Assembly (NCBI GenBank): GCA_003506435.1
Contig: DOAQ01000016.1
Location: 62,001-126,000 of the forward strand
Length of the DNA: 64,000 bases
Direction of reading: 5' to 3'
Source of the DNA: Prolixibacteraceae bacterium
GTDB lineage: Bacteria; Bacteroidota; Bacteroidia; Bacteroidales; Prolixibacteraceae
Shown: piece by piece, positions 1 through 8,094 of the stretch
How the letters are laid out: every line of letters begins with the position of its first letter
Numbering within the stretch: the first letter of the stretch is position 1
Notes under the pieces: model-generated
Seen by the model: the letters and a program-made list of their open reading frames with translations, nothing else
Told to the model about the DNA's origin: nothing
The model's database searches: none
Program-made: the position numbers and the translations under genes

Positions 1-408
1 CCGGTTTTCGGCGCTTTTTATCCCGTAATCGTGGTTGCCCGTGCACAGGATGTAAGGTACCCTATTGTTTAATTTGCTGAAGGCCGATCTGACTGCTTCC
101 CACTGTTCAACGCTGGTCCGGTCGCCATTGGTTCCTGCCGGGACAAGGATGTTGTTCTGTTCAACCAGATCACCAACACAAAGTACCATCTGAATATTCA
201 ATTCGTCTTTCTGATCGGCAATCCAACTGGTAACCAACTGAAACAGGGGCTGGTTGCGTTCAAATTTGTTGTAGGTCGGGGGGTCGGGTAATAAGATCCA
301 GGTGTACGAACCGGGATCGGAAAGTTTTGGCGCATTAACCTGTGGCTGTGAAAACAGTTGGAAACAGGATACCAGAAGAATAATGGCTAATACTATTTGC
401 TTCTTCAT
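1..408 (-). CDS. Secreted calcineurin-like metallophosphoesterase (N-terminal part)
   Basis: Open reading frame of 136 codons that runs off the left edge of the window, so the C-terminus is missing. I translated it by hand from the ATG at 408; an in-frame ATG lies two codons upstream at 414. Residues 1-21 form a signal peptide ending near LFSQ. Two motifs of the metallophosphoesterase family are visible: GDLVEQN, a GDxxE/N-type metal motif, and GNHD in LCTGNHDYG. The family binds two metal ions and hydrolyses phosphomono- or diesters. The signal peptide points to the periplasm or cell surface. The substrate cannot be told from this part. No partner gene is visible. Confidence 0.85.
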   Translation of the reverse strand, partial: MKKQIVLAIILLVSCFQLFSQPQVNAPKLSDPGSYTWILLPDPPTYNKFERNQPLFQLVTSWIADQKDELNIQMVLCVGDLVEQNNILVPAGTNGDRTSVEQWEAVRSAFSKLNNRVPYILCTGNHDYGIKSAENR

Positions 409-575
409 AATCATAGTTGTTGGAGTTTAATAAAATCTGTTTTTGCATTACTGCCTGATAAAAATACAAGAAAGTAGCTTCGCTGATTGCAAAACGAACT
501 ACAAATCGAAGGAAGGAACAAAATAAACCTCGTAAATGTTGTCGAAATGGAGCAGGAAAAATTGTTTTTTATGTT
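409..575. other. Spacer without a gene
   Basis: AT-rich spacer between the phosphoesterase start and the end of the next minus-strand gene. I see no convincing hairpin or coding frame. Confidence 0.5.
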
Positions 576-869
576 TTAATGTATTTGCTTACAGAAGTAT
601 GCGATGGCCGCACTATACGCGCTTTCTTTTCCTTCCTTTTTTGCCATTTCTTCGAACTTCCGACGTTCTGATTCATCGTTTAAAGCCTGTTTTGTTAAAG
701 CTACTGCTTCTGCAAAACGCTGTTGCGCCTGTTTTTGTTTTTCGCTTAAAGGCGCTTTCCGGGGTGACTGGATATAGACCGTTGTTTTGTTTCCCCGCCT
801 GCGGAATACCAGGTTGCCCACTTTCCCCGACAGGCCGAGGGTTATTATGTTGTTGGTTACTGTTGCCAT
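576..869 (-). CDS. Short paralogue of a conserved uncharacterised protein family
   Basis: 97 residues with no signal peptide. The first 35 residues carry a GLSGKVGNLVFRRRG.KT block that is also present in the 192-residue protein at 1594-2172 (GLSGKLGNLIVFRNRGGKT). Both continue with a basic Pro/Lys segment, a Gln/Glu-rich helical stretch and a conserved SAYSAAIAYF / SGFNVAVADF segment. This copy stops there and lacks the C-terminal beta-sandwich-like half of its paralogue, so it may be a natural short form or a truncated duplicate. I recognise the pattern as a conserved hypothetical family common in Bacteroidota; it resembles DUF6266-type N-termini, but I cannot assign it firmly. Function unknown. 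Confidence 0.65.
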   Translation of the reverse strand: MATVTNNIITLGLSGKVGNLVFRRRGNKTTVYIQSPRKAPLSEKQKQAQQRFAEAVALTKQALNDESERRKFEEMAKKEGKESAYSAAIAYFCKQIH

Positions 870-1085
870 AGTATTTAATTTCTATTTGTTCGTTTATCTT
901 ACGTTTACCCTACGTATTTTTTACGTTTCTTATAAGTTTTCATTTCTTCTACTTTTAGATAAAGATAAAATATAGTCAGGAAAAAGTCAATATCTGAAGG
1001 GTGTAATTTGGGGATTGAGTTTATGGTTTTGGTTGTGAATTTGGATGTTGGCAAGGTGGAAGGGAGATGTACTTCTTCTTTTTAA

Positions 1086-1145
1086 TTGTCCCCATCCCTT
1101 CCCCAACCCGGGAAGGGGGTTGGCCTGCGGGTTTAACAGCTTCTA
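1086..1145. repeat. GC-rich intergenic repeat, copy 1
   Basis: Contains ccttcccc...gggaaggggg, then ttggcctg and a segment ending aacagcttc. Copy 2 at 1400-1459 has the same order and spacing. The central part can fold into a hairpin (1097-1118). Confidence 0.6.
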
Positions 1146-1399
1146 ACTCTGTAACGAAATGGCTCCGAAGCCTCGGAGTACATGATTGAAAATATTCATT
1201 ATTGTTGGTATTTCTTCGGGTTATGCTCGTTCCACTGTATGATTTTTACTATCCTCAAGCCGGATGGGCTCTTCCTTTTCCAATCGATGAAAAGGAAGCA
1301 AAAATCTTGTCCCAACGAACCCTCACCCGGGCGTTGGGACGGCCTGCCCACCTTTCTGAAGATGGGTTAACCGGGTATGAAAACTTATTTGTACTTTTT

Positions 1400-1459
1400 T
1401 TTAACCCCAATCCTTCCCCGATCGGGGAAGGGGGTTGGCCTGTGAATTTGACAGCTTCA
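1400..1459. repeat. GC-rich intergenic repeat, copy 2, with perfect palindrome
   Basis: Same organisation as copy 1. Bases 1412-1431 form a perfect 20-base palindrome (ccttccccga followed by its reverse complement). It is followed by ggggttggcctg and ends with acagcttc. Confidence 0.65.
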
Positions 1460-1496
1460 GTTTTGATCAATTCCGTTTTCTGTAAGAATGTATAAA

Positions 1497-1540
1497 AGTT
1501 ACCCGGGATATTCCGATTCGTGGAATTATCCCGGGTTTTC
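1497..1540 (-). terminator. Probable intrinsic terminator after the 192-aa gene
   Basis: A perfect 10-base stem, acccgggata (1501-1510) with tatcccgggt (1527-1536), extended by ttcc/ggaa inside. Reading the minus strand, the stem is followed by aacttttat, a short T tract. It lies about 55 bases past the stop codon at 1594. On the plus strand it is followed by ttt, so it may work both ways. Confidence 0.55.
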
Positions 1541-1593
1541 AATTTGGGTACATTGGTTACTAATACGTTTTGAATCTGATGGTCTAACTGACG

Positions 1594-2172
1594 TTACCTT
1601 GGTATGGTTCCGATCTGCTGGTCTTTTTGTGTGAGGTTGCCGGGTATATCGAATGCCCGGATAATGATCTTATCTCCGTCCAGCGATTCGTTGGTTGCGG
1701 TTGCTATATACTGCCACCAGCCGCTGCCGGGTTCTATTACGGCATTTCCATTTTCGACTTCCGACCCGTCGGCATTGAGGATGGTTACAGTCACGCTGTC
1801 GACATTGAAGTCATCGGTTGCGTAAATCCGGATATAACTCCCGGGTTGACCGGTGTACGAGCTTAAATCAATTTCTCTGATTTTAGGAGCATTGAGGAAA
1901 TCGGCTACTGCCACATTGAACCCGGACTGGCCTTCTTCTGCTGACGCATCGTAGGCTTCTTTCTTTTGTGAATCGGACATGGAAGCCTTGCCATAAATAA
2001 TGGCTTCCTGGAAACGCAGGTGGTGTTGCTGCTGCGCTTCGCTTGGTTCCTGCTCCTTCTTTTTAGGAGCTTTCGATACAATGGTTTTTCCGCCTCGATT
2101 GCGGAACACGATCAGGTTCCCCAGCTTCCCGCTGAGGCCTGTTGTTACGATGTTGTCTCCAACTTTAGCCAT
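1594..2172 (-). CDS. Conserved uncharacterised protein with C-terminal beta-sandwich-like domain
   Basis: 192 residues, no signal peptide. Residues 1-100 match the 97-residue paralogue at 576-869: a GLSGKLGNL block, then a basic Pro/Lys patch, a Gln-rich helical part and the FNVAVADF motif. Residues about 105-190 form a separate domain rich in alternating hydrophobic and Asp/Thr residues (DLSSYTGQPGSYIRI, VTVTILNADGSEVENG, GDKIIIRAFDIPGN) that looks like an Ig-like or C2-like beta-sandwich. I recall this two-part architecture from conserved hypothetical proteins of Bacteroidota, but no function is known to me. The gene is flanked downstream by the hairpin-rich island and a probable terminator. 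Confidence 0.7.
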   Translation of the reverse strand: MAKVGDNIVTTGLSGKLGNLIVFRNRGGKTIVSKAPKKKEQEPSEAQQQHHLRFQEAIIYGKASMSDSQKKEAYDASAEEGQSGFNVAVADFLNAPKIREIDLSSYTGQPGSYIRIYATDDFNVDSVTVTILNADGSEVENGNAVIEPGSGWWQYIATATNESLDGDKIIIRAFDIPGNLTQKDQQIGTIPR

Positions 2173-2412
2173 AATTTTTGATTTTTAAATAATACTAGTT
2201 AAACATTAAACAAGAATACTATTCCCATCAAATTACAATGTATTAGTTCATCTGTAAAACTTATTAATAAAGTCATATAAAAGTTAATCAGAAAAAAATT
2301 ACCTGCATTCCATAATATTGGGAAATTCATGAAACCCCCTGTTTTTTGGACGAAATGACATCGTGGGTATATGAAGGCCCCATTTTTATGTATTTAACAT
2401 TTTGTGATTTTG

Positions 2413-2451
2413 GGCAAAAACAGCCAAAATGAGGGTGCATTTTGGCTGTTT
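2413..2451 (-). terminator. Strong hairpin, intrinsic terminator on the minus strand
   Basis: Perfect 14-base arms (2418-2431 and 2438-2451, aaacagccaaaatg and its complement) around a 6-base loop. On the minus strand the stem runs into a T tract (ctgtttttgccc). It would stop transcripts leaving PUL 1 or the IS66-like remnant, although it lies about 560 bases past the last PUL 1 gene. Confidence 0.55.
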
Positions 2452-2508
2452 GGAAGGGGGAGGACGTCAGATTTTTTGGAGAAATCAATCTTAGGTTGAG
2501 GTTTTTCT

Positions 2509-2682
2509 TTACGCAAAATAAACATGTCTCAGTCCTTTCAATTTATGAATGGAGGGCTGATTGTACAAATGCTGTTGCTGGTTCAACCCGCTCTTCTGCC
2601 ACAACTTTTTGTCTAGGTACATCTCTTCTTTGCTGTATTTGTGGTTCTCTTGCATTGGTATAGATAATCCCCCATTGGTCAT
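2509..2682 (-). pseudogene. Remnant of an IS66-family accessory transposition protein
   Basis: A 57-codon frame with a second ATG at 2655. The segment HKYSKEEMYLDKKLWQKSGL resembles the N-terminal helix-turn-helix of small IS66 TnpA-type proteins, which typically read K-(Y/W)-x-x-E-x-x-x-x-L-x-x-W-x-x-SGL-x-x-x-x-F. The continuation is Gln-rich and degraded, and the frame stops at about half the normal length. No other IS66 genes are near. The assignment rests on a short motif, so it is tentative. Confidence 0.35.
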
Positions 2683-3009
2683 ACAAAAAGACGCGGTTGG
2701 TAGAATGGATACTATATTAAAGATATCTACGATGTAGAATATTCAAGGCACAAGGGCTGAATATATTAGCAGACATGTTGGTATATTCGTTCCTTGATTA
2801 TAAACAATCAGTTAAAAACAGTGACAAAAGCATTTGAAATTATTTATCCTTTGAATAATTTACCGCTGCCCGCTCAATCCAAGACTTAAGTCATAATATG
2901 CTTTTACAGGTTCGATTTTCCTTCTTTAGTCAATATCTTTAATCCAGTAATATCTGATTTGAGAGATGGTCAAACAAGTTAAATATAAGGTTTTCAACAA
3001 AGACTGTCT

Positions 3010-3975
3010 TTATGGCCGTTTGTTTTTCCACAACTCAAAATCGTCCCAGTAAATTTGCAACGTTTTCCCCTGACTTCTCATATAGTCAATCAATGTTTTC
3101 GAAGTATACAGTTTTATCGGATTGAAATCGGTTACCCCGTCGGGATTGGGGTCTTTGGTGTTATGGGTAATGCGGGTCAAGTCAAAGATCACTTCCTTCT
3201 GTCCTCCATCGGGTTGAATGGCCATCCAAAACTTCCCGTTTTCGGCATTGCCTTCCTTGTAATAATATTCCAGGGTGAACCACTTTTCGATAGGAACTTT
3301 TACCTTGTTTTTGGTATCAGACCAAAGCGTGGTGTATTTCTGGCTGTCGTCGGCTAATAACTGGCAATCTTCCCCGTCAATGATAAAATAGAGGTCGCTT
3401 TCCTGTTTTACCGGTTTGCCAATACCAAGCGTAATCCGGAAACCATAAGGCACCGACTGGCTCCAAGTGATGTTATTCCAGAATTCGGCGATGGTTAGCC
3501 AGTCAATTTTATTGGGATACATACGGACGGCATTGAAATCGCTTGTCAGAAAAACACGTTCCGACTGATAAAATTCCTTCATCCCTTTGTTGCCGTAAAG
3601 GTTCGCCTGAACACGGCCTTTTATGCCTTCCACATTGGCTTCGTTGAGCCATAAATGCAGAACGTGGTTGGCAGGGTTTCCTGGTTCGGAAATAATTTTT
3701 GCAAAACGTTGGCTGTCATCACCCCCTTGGTATTGCAGGTTGAAACTCCCGATGTCGGGGTGGTTATCCAGGTCATTGATCCAGTCGTTATGATCTGTAA
3801 ATGAAAGGTCAATTCCTGAAATGTCGGCATCCGAACCCCTTGCAATTATTTTTGAATCAGGCTCGAAACCTGACTGAAAAATCAGTTCGCCTTCGTATTT
3901 TTCGATATCTTCATTCTGCGCACAGGCAGAAAAGAGCAACATTTGGAGGACAAATATCAGGTAAACATTCTTCAT
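3010..3975 (-). CDS. Lipoprotein resembling concanavalin-fold polysaccharide lyases
   Basis: 321 residues. The signal peptide ends in a lipobox (LLFSAC, Cys18), so the protein is probably anchored in the outer membrane or periplasm. The body is rich in aromatic and beta-strand segments. The part KWFTLEYYYKEGN...GKFWMAI near residues 235-260 and the closing LQIYWDDFELW resemble heparin-lyase-I-like or PL20-like jelly-roll enzymes and sugar-binding modules. I cannot name a CAZy family. The ATG overlaps the stop of the GH105 gene upstream by four bases (ATGA), which implies translational coupling. It is the last gene of PUL 1, so a lyase acting on pectin or a linked glycan is the likely role. 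Confidence 0.6.
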   Translation of the reverse strand: MKNVYLIFVLQMLLFSACAQNEDIEKYEGELIFQSGFEPDSKIIARGSDADISGIDLSFTDHNDWINDLDNHPDIGSFNLQYQGGDDSQRFAKIISEPGNPANHVLHLWLNEANVEGIKGRVQANLYGNKGMKEFYQSERVFLTSDFNAVRMYPNKIDWLTIAEFWNNITWSQSVPYGFRITLGIGKPVKQESDLYFIIDGEDCQLLADDSQKYTTLWSDTKNKVKVPIEKWFTLEYYYKEGNAENGKFWMAIQPDGGQKEVIFDLTRITHNTKDPNPDGVTDFNPIKLYTSKTLIDYMRSQGKTLQIYWDDFELWKNKRP

Positions 3976-5201
3976 TTTGTCTTGATATCCAATTTCATCA
4001 TTTCGACACCGGCTAATATGATAGCTCCCAAACCATGAATATCATTCAATTCTTTTTTCCTGTTGTAATAGTATTGAATATCGTCTTTTATTCCGGTGCC
4101 AACACAAATATTTTCTACCAGTCCTTCTTCTGTAATTTTTTTCCCCAAACCACTCCAACCGCTAAAGGCTATACTTGCATAAGATTGGTTTATCCATCCT
4201 TCATTCACAGCCTTTGCTACACCATAAATAAACATTGCCGTTGCCGAACTTTCGAGATAAGAGTCAGGTTTATCAATTAACTGATGCCACATCCCTGATA
4301 TATCCTGATGACGTGAAATTCCGATAATATGTTTTTCCAGAATATTGATTAAAGCATTCCTTTCAGGGTGGTTTTCGGGAAGTAGGTTAATCAATTCAAC
4401 TTCGGACATGATCACCCAACCGTTGCACCGTCCCCAATGCGCCACACCATTTTGTTTGTTATCGCTGTAGTAGCAATGATAATACAATCCATTGTTTTGG
4501 TTAAAGAGATATTTATTGAAATTCTTAACCTGAACGATAGCATCATCCAGATATTTACTATCACCCGTTTTTAGAGCCATCCTGGCTAAAAAAGGAACGC
4601 CCATATACAGGTCATCAGCCCAAAGAGTCATTTCCCTTGGCTTCTTTCTTACAAATGTCCCATCTTCCAAACGGATTTCCTTATTGGCTACATAATTTAT
4701 TGCCCGATCTAAATACGTATCGTACTCTTTTTTGGCATCAAATTTAGATACGTCATATAACCCGGATGACATGGCACCGCAATGATCCAATAATCCCATT
4801 TCAAAGTATTGATAAATGGAAATATCATGTATGCCTGCATTGTATTGTTTCCCAAAATAATCCAGGTTGTCAAAGATGAAATCGTAATTTTTCAGAGCAT
4901 ATTCTTTATATTTTTCATTCCCTGAGATTTCGCTCAATTGTATCATACCAATTGCCAATACCCCATTCCAGTAATGCCACATATTGTATGGACTTTCTAT
5001 CCGATAGTTTTTTGAAACAGGAAGCCCTTCTGTGCAATCATATAACTTTTTAGTCTCTGTATCTATTATTTTGAATGAAGTATTCTCTATAATATTATCG
5101 GCAACTTTAAATATTTTATCATAGTTGCTTTGAGCAAGAGTAATGTTTCCACAAAGGATAGAAAGAAACAGTGGGAAGAAAAATTTCAATGTATTATTCA
5201 T
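3972..5201 (-). CDS. GH105 unsaturated rhamnogalacturonyl/glucuronyl hydrolase
   Basis: 409 residues with a signal peptide (cleavage near TLAQ, residue 24). An (alpha/alpha)6-barrel protein of normal length for GH105. Conserved blocks are visible: MWHYWNGVLA (74-83), WADDLYMGVPF (194-204, with the catalytic Asp in the DD pair), HWGRCNGW (255-262), SGMWHQLID (302-310) and YLESSATAMF (315-324). The family removes the 4,5-unsaturated uronic acid that lyases leave at the non-reducing end of rhamnogalacturonan or related oligosaccharides, by hydration of the double bond. That fits the two pectate lyases in the same locus. It probably acts in the periplasm. Translationally coupled to the lipoprotein gene at 3010-3975. 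Confidence 0.93.
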   Translation of the reverse strand: MNNTLKFFFPLFLSILCGNITLAQSNYDKIFKVADNIIENTSFKIIDTETKKLYDCTEGLPVSKNYRIESPYNMWHYWNGVLAIGMIQLSEISGNEKYKEYALKNYDFIFDNLDYFGKQYNAGIHDISIYQYFEMGLLDHCGAMSSGLYDVSKFDAKKEYDTYLDRAINYVANKEIRLEDGTFVRKKPREMTLWADDLYMGVPFLARMALKTGDSKYLDDAIVQVKNFNKYLFNQNNGLYYHCYYSDNKQNGVAHWGRCNGWVIMSEVELINLLPENHPERNALINILEKHIIGISRHQDISGMWHQLIDKPDSYLESSATAMFIYGVAKAVNEGWINQSYASIAFSGWSGLGKKITEEGLVENICVGTGIKDDIQYYYNRKKELNDIHGLGAIILAGVEMMKLDIKTK

Positions 5202-5260
5202 TTTTAGTTTATTTATTCAATCAATCAACAATTACTATCAATTAAAATATCACCATTTTG

Positions 5261-5935
5261 CTAACGTACGTATTTTTTTAATTTTCTTGCCCAAGGTACA
5301 TAACCTGCTTTTGTCATGTGCAGATTATCGTCCATATAGAATTCTTTAGCTGGCATTCCATTCTTGTCGAGCATAATGCCCCATATATCAACCACTTTTA
5401 CATACGGGTATTTTTTAAGCTCCTTTTTTAGTAAGGCATTGTATTCAATGAATTCATCTTTAAATCCGGCATCCCATCTTCTTTTACTCGGTTTTGGCGT
5501 GATAAAAACAATTTTTGCTTTGGGCAACTTAGAATGTATCAAAGAAATGAGTTCATGGGTATCTTTTATAACTTTATTGGGTGCTTTACCTGATGCGAGG
5601 TCATTATCTCCTTCATAAATTATAACCGTCACCGGGTTATATCTAATAATTGCTTCATTGGCAAAATAGATCAGGTCGCTGGTTTGAGAACCTCCGAATC
5701 CACAGTTTAATACATTTTTATCCGGAAACGATTTATTCAGGTGCTTCCAGTTTGTAAACGTTGAACTTCCGGCAAAAACAGTAAGGTTTTCCAGGTTAAC
5801 TTCCGACACCGGTTTAAATTTTTCAATGGCATCTTTAAAGCGAAGCGGGTCTTGCCCCTGTACATCAGAAAGCCCAATCAAATTTGTTATTAACTGAATA
5901 ATAACGACAACTGTTAGTAATTTAAATGTATTCAT
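5261..5935 (-). CDS. SGNH-fold esterase, secreted
   Basis: 224 residues with an N-terminal hydrophobic signal (cleavage near VQGQ). SGNH blocks are in order: FAGSSTFTNW with the nucleophile Ser (block I reads GSS instead of the usual GDS), FGGSQ (block II), EGDND (block III) and DDNLHMTKAGY with the Asp-x-x-His pair (block V). Relatives include acetylhydrolases and carbohydrate esterases that remove acetyl groups from plant polysaccharides. In PUL 1 it would de-esterify pectin oligosaccharides. The GSS block may be a family trait and not a defect. Confidence 0.85.
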   Translation of the reverse strand: MNTFKLLTVVVIIQLITNLIGLSDVQGQDPLRFKDAIEKFKPVSEVNLENLTVFAGSSTFTNWKHLNKSFPDKNVLNCGFGGSQTSDLIYFANEAIIRYNPVTVIIYEGDNDLASGKAPNKVIKDTHELISLIHSKLPKAKIVFITPKPSKRRWDAGFKDEFIEYNALLKKELKKYPYVKVVDIWGIMLDKNGMPAKEFYMDDNLHMTKAGYVPWARKLKKYVR

Positions 5936-6007
5936 GTGTTTATTTTTTCAAAATTGATTGTGCAATTTTCGTATTAACTATTTTTTTCAATCAAGTATCC
6001 AACGCAT

Positions 6008-6066
6008 GGAATAGCCATAAATAATCATTTTCGGTTTGTATGAGCTTTAGCTCTTATGGCTATTTC
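6008..6066. terminator. Intergenic hairpin between two esterase genes
   Basis: Arms aatagccataa (6010-6020) and ttatggctatt (6054-6064), with a smaller gagc-ttta-gctc hairpin inside (about 6042-6053). It lies between the stop of the alpha/beta hydrolase gene (6118) and the start of the SGNH gene (5935). It could end or stabilise transcripts. There is no clear T tract, so the role is uncertain. Confidence 0.4.
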
Positions 6067-6117
6067 ATCCTTGATGATATGAGTTTGTGTTTTATTTGTT
6101 TTTAAAATTCAAAATTG

Positions 6118-7017
6118 TTAGTCAACCATCTTTATCGTTTTCAACCAACAGTGGAACAAATCGGGCCATTGATCAACTGGCATATTCATTTTTGTAATCC
6201 CAAATCCATGGCCTCCTTTCTGAAAAATGTGCATCTCCGCAGGAATATTATATTTCTTCAAAGACATGTAAAACTCGATTGAATGAATTGGGAGAACAAC
6301 CTTGTCATCGTCGGCAAGGACGAGAAAAGTCGGAGGGGTTAGTTCTGTTACATTTAATTGTGACGAGTACATTTGTGCTGTTTCCCAATTGTTATCGTCG
6401 CCAAAAAATATCTTCTTATTTGCAGCCTGCATATCCTCTTCTTGATGGAAAATGAACGGGTAAAGCAATAACATGAAATCGGGGCGTGAACTGAACCTTT
6501 CGACAGGATCATTTGAGTTTATATTTCCGGATGAAAAACGGGTGCCCAACGTTGATGCCAGGTGGCCTCCGGCAGATGCGCCGCCAACTCCGACTTTATC
6601 CGGATTTATTCCCCATTCTTTGGCAAAATATCTGGTAAGCTGAATTGCACGGGTCGCATCTTCTAATGGAATTTGATGATGCCCGTTGGGTAACCTGTAT
6701 TTCAATACAATCCCGGTAATCCCGTTCTTTTTCAACCATTCAGCAATTTCATATCCTTCATGCGACATGGCTTCCCTAATATATGCACCTCCGGGACAAA
6801 TGATTACAGCAGCCCCTGTATTCATTTTTTCATCGGGAAAATAGACATACATTTTTGCCACAGAGATGTTCGCTACACGGTTATTTTCCAATTCTTCTTC
6901 AGGGCCGGATAGCCCATTACCGGTTGGAGCTCCGTGAGGCCAAACATCCAAAACCAAATCCTGAGCCATAACGGATACTGAAAACGCCAAACATAGAGTT
7001 AGGAGTACAAATTTCAT
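6118..7017 (-). CDS. Secreted alpha/beta-hydrolase esterase (acetyl-xylan-esterase-like)
   Basis: 299 residues, signal peptide ending at VMAQ (residue 19). Features of the BD-FAE/esterase-lipase group: the oxyanion segment CPGGAY, the nucleophile elbow GGASAGGHLA, an acid residue in LADDDKVV and the catalytic His in GGHGFG. The start WPHGAPTGNG is typical of proteins annotated as acetylxylan esterase or endo-xylanase accessory enzymes in Bacteroidota. Most likely an acyl esterase acting on substituted plant polysaccharides. It lies inside PUL 1, 12 bases after the beta-propeller gene, so the two are probably co-transcribed. Confidence 0.85.
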   Translation of the reverse strand: MKFVLLTLCLAFSVSVMAQDLVLDVWPHGAPTGNGLSGPEEELENNRVANISVAKMYVYFPDEKMNTGAAVIICPGGAYIREAMSHEGYEIAEWLKKNGITGIVLKYRLPNGHHQIPLEDATRAIQLTRYFAKEWGINPDKVGVGGASAGGHLASTLGTRFSSGNINSNDPVERFSSRPDFMLLLYPFIFHQEEDMQAANKKIFFGDDNNWETAQMYSSQLNVTELTPPTFLVLADDDKVVLPIHSIEFYMSLKKYNIPAEMHIFQKGGHGFGITKMNMPVDQWPDLFHCWLKTIKMVD

Positions 7018-7028
7018 AATACTTGTTT

Positions 7029-8066
7029 TTATTGTTCCTTATTATTTAGTTTTAATGAAGGCGATATGGGCACAGGTTGGCACCAACTATGCTCTCCTGT
7101 GTAAACGGCAGTGAGTAGTCCAATAATCTTACCTTCTTCAATAACCAGTTGAGGCCGTTCCCTTCTTACACAATGGAGAATTGAACCATCGGTGTATTGT
7201 ATGTCGTGATTATAAGCAATAACTTCTTTATAGGTTTTCCAATCTTTGATGCCATTTTCTGACCAAAGGTGTACGCCCCAGCGTTCATGGCCTGATATTT
7301 TACCCATATTATCTTCACAAATAAAATGATAGGCATCATCCATTTTGAACATGAAAAAGTCTTCAATTCTATTATTTGGCCATACATTGTTATTGCGGAT
7401 AGTATACGGGCTCGAATAATGTTCGGCTGTTGCCAATGATACTTTCAATTCTTCGTCACGAAAAAGCATCCTGATTTTACCTCCTTCTGCAAGAACAGCC
7501 GGGTTATTCGATTCACCATCAATGATTGGATTATCTGACCTTTTCCATAGACCTTCAATATTTTTTGCTGTGGCATAACCAATTCTTCTTAAATAAGGAT
7601 ATTTTCCAACTCCTTTTGTTGTAAAATCGGAACCTATATAAAACAGCACATATTCATCACCAATCTTTGTTATAGTCGGGTTATGCGCCATATTTGAGTC
7701 CCAAAATACGGAATCTCTTTCGCCAATAACCACTTCCCTAAATTGATAAGGGCCAACCAAAGTTTTTGAAGTAGCGTGGACTATCTCAGAATGTTCAATA
7801 TACCCGGAAGGAAATTTTCCTGTCTTTTTCCAGCGCGAAGCAAACATGTGGTAAACCGAATCAACTTTTATTGCCGAACCACCCCAAACCCAATAACCAT
7901 CCATACGAAATCCTGTTTGAGGGGGAACAGCCTGTAAGCGTTTTGCAATAGGGTTCTTAAATTGTTTACTACAACCTGAGGATAAGAATAAAAGACTTAC
8001 CAGCATTACCTTAATGACCCAAAACGGATGGTATTTTTTAACCCAAATTGATTGTCTGTTATTCAT
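7029..8066 (-). CDS. Beta-propeller glycoside-hydrolase-like lipoprotein (GH43/GH32 superfamily type)
   Basis: 345 residues from the ATG at 8066. A longer frame to 8150 would overlap the preceding gene and puts the signal peptide too far inside. The signal ends in a lipobox (LFLSSGC). The body has repeated blade-like segments typical of five-bladed propellers: GYWVWGGSAIKVDSVYHMFASRW, NMAHNPTI, GDEYVLFYIGSDF, NNPAVLAEGGKIRMLFR and DAYHFICED. Proteins of this look are usually listed as glycoside hydrolases of the GH43/GH32 type, but I cannot set the family or confirm three catalytic acids. A role as arabinan or galactan side-chain hydrolase would fit PUL 1. Confidence 0.65.
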   Translation of the reverse strand: MNNRQSIWVKKYHPFWVIKVMLVSLLFLSSGCSKQFKNPIAKRLQAVPPQTGFRMDGYWVWGGSAIKVDSVYHMFASRWKKTGKFPSGYIEHSEIVHATSKTLVGPYQFREVVIGERDSVFWDSNMAHNPTITKIGDEYVLFYIGSDFTTKGVGKYPYLRRIGYATAKNIEGLWKRSDNPIIDGESNNPAVLAEGGKIRMLFRDEELKVSLATAEHYSSPYTIRNNNVWPNNRIEDFFMFKMDDAYHFICEDNMGKISGHERWGVHLWSENGIKDWKTYKEVIAYNHDIQYTDGSILHCVRRERPQLVIEEGKIIGLLTAVYTGEHSWCQPVPISPSLKLNNKEQ

Positions 8067-8094
8067 ATTTGAACTATTTAAATTGTCTTTGTTG

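Larger units (their letters stand above)
870..1593. other. Non-coding, hairpin-rich spacer between two paralogues
   Basis: About 720 bases without a credible gene. It holds two copies of a GC-rich repeat (about 1086-1145 and 1400-1459) and a string of perfect inverted repeats: ctccga/tcggag at 1163-1178, a 10-base stem at 1271-1298, a 9-base stem at 1309-1340, a 20-base palindrome at 1412-1431 and a 10-base stem at 1501-1536. Open frames here are short, overlap on both strands and resemble nothing known. Confidence 0.6.
2173..3009. other. Long spacer with a strong hairpin and a transposase remnant
   Basis: About 840 bases between the conserved hypothetical gene and the end of PUL 1. It holds a 14-base perfect inverted repeat at 2418-2451 and a decayed IS66-type open frame at 2509-2682. 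I see nothing else in 2683-3009 beyond AT-rich sequence. Confidence 0.5.

Noticed and set aside
2442..2663. Plus-strand frame of 73 codons in the spacer before PUL 1
   Set aside because: It is the reverse side of the IS66-like remnant and shows no features of its own.
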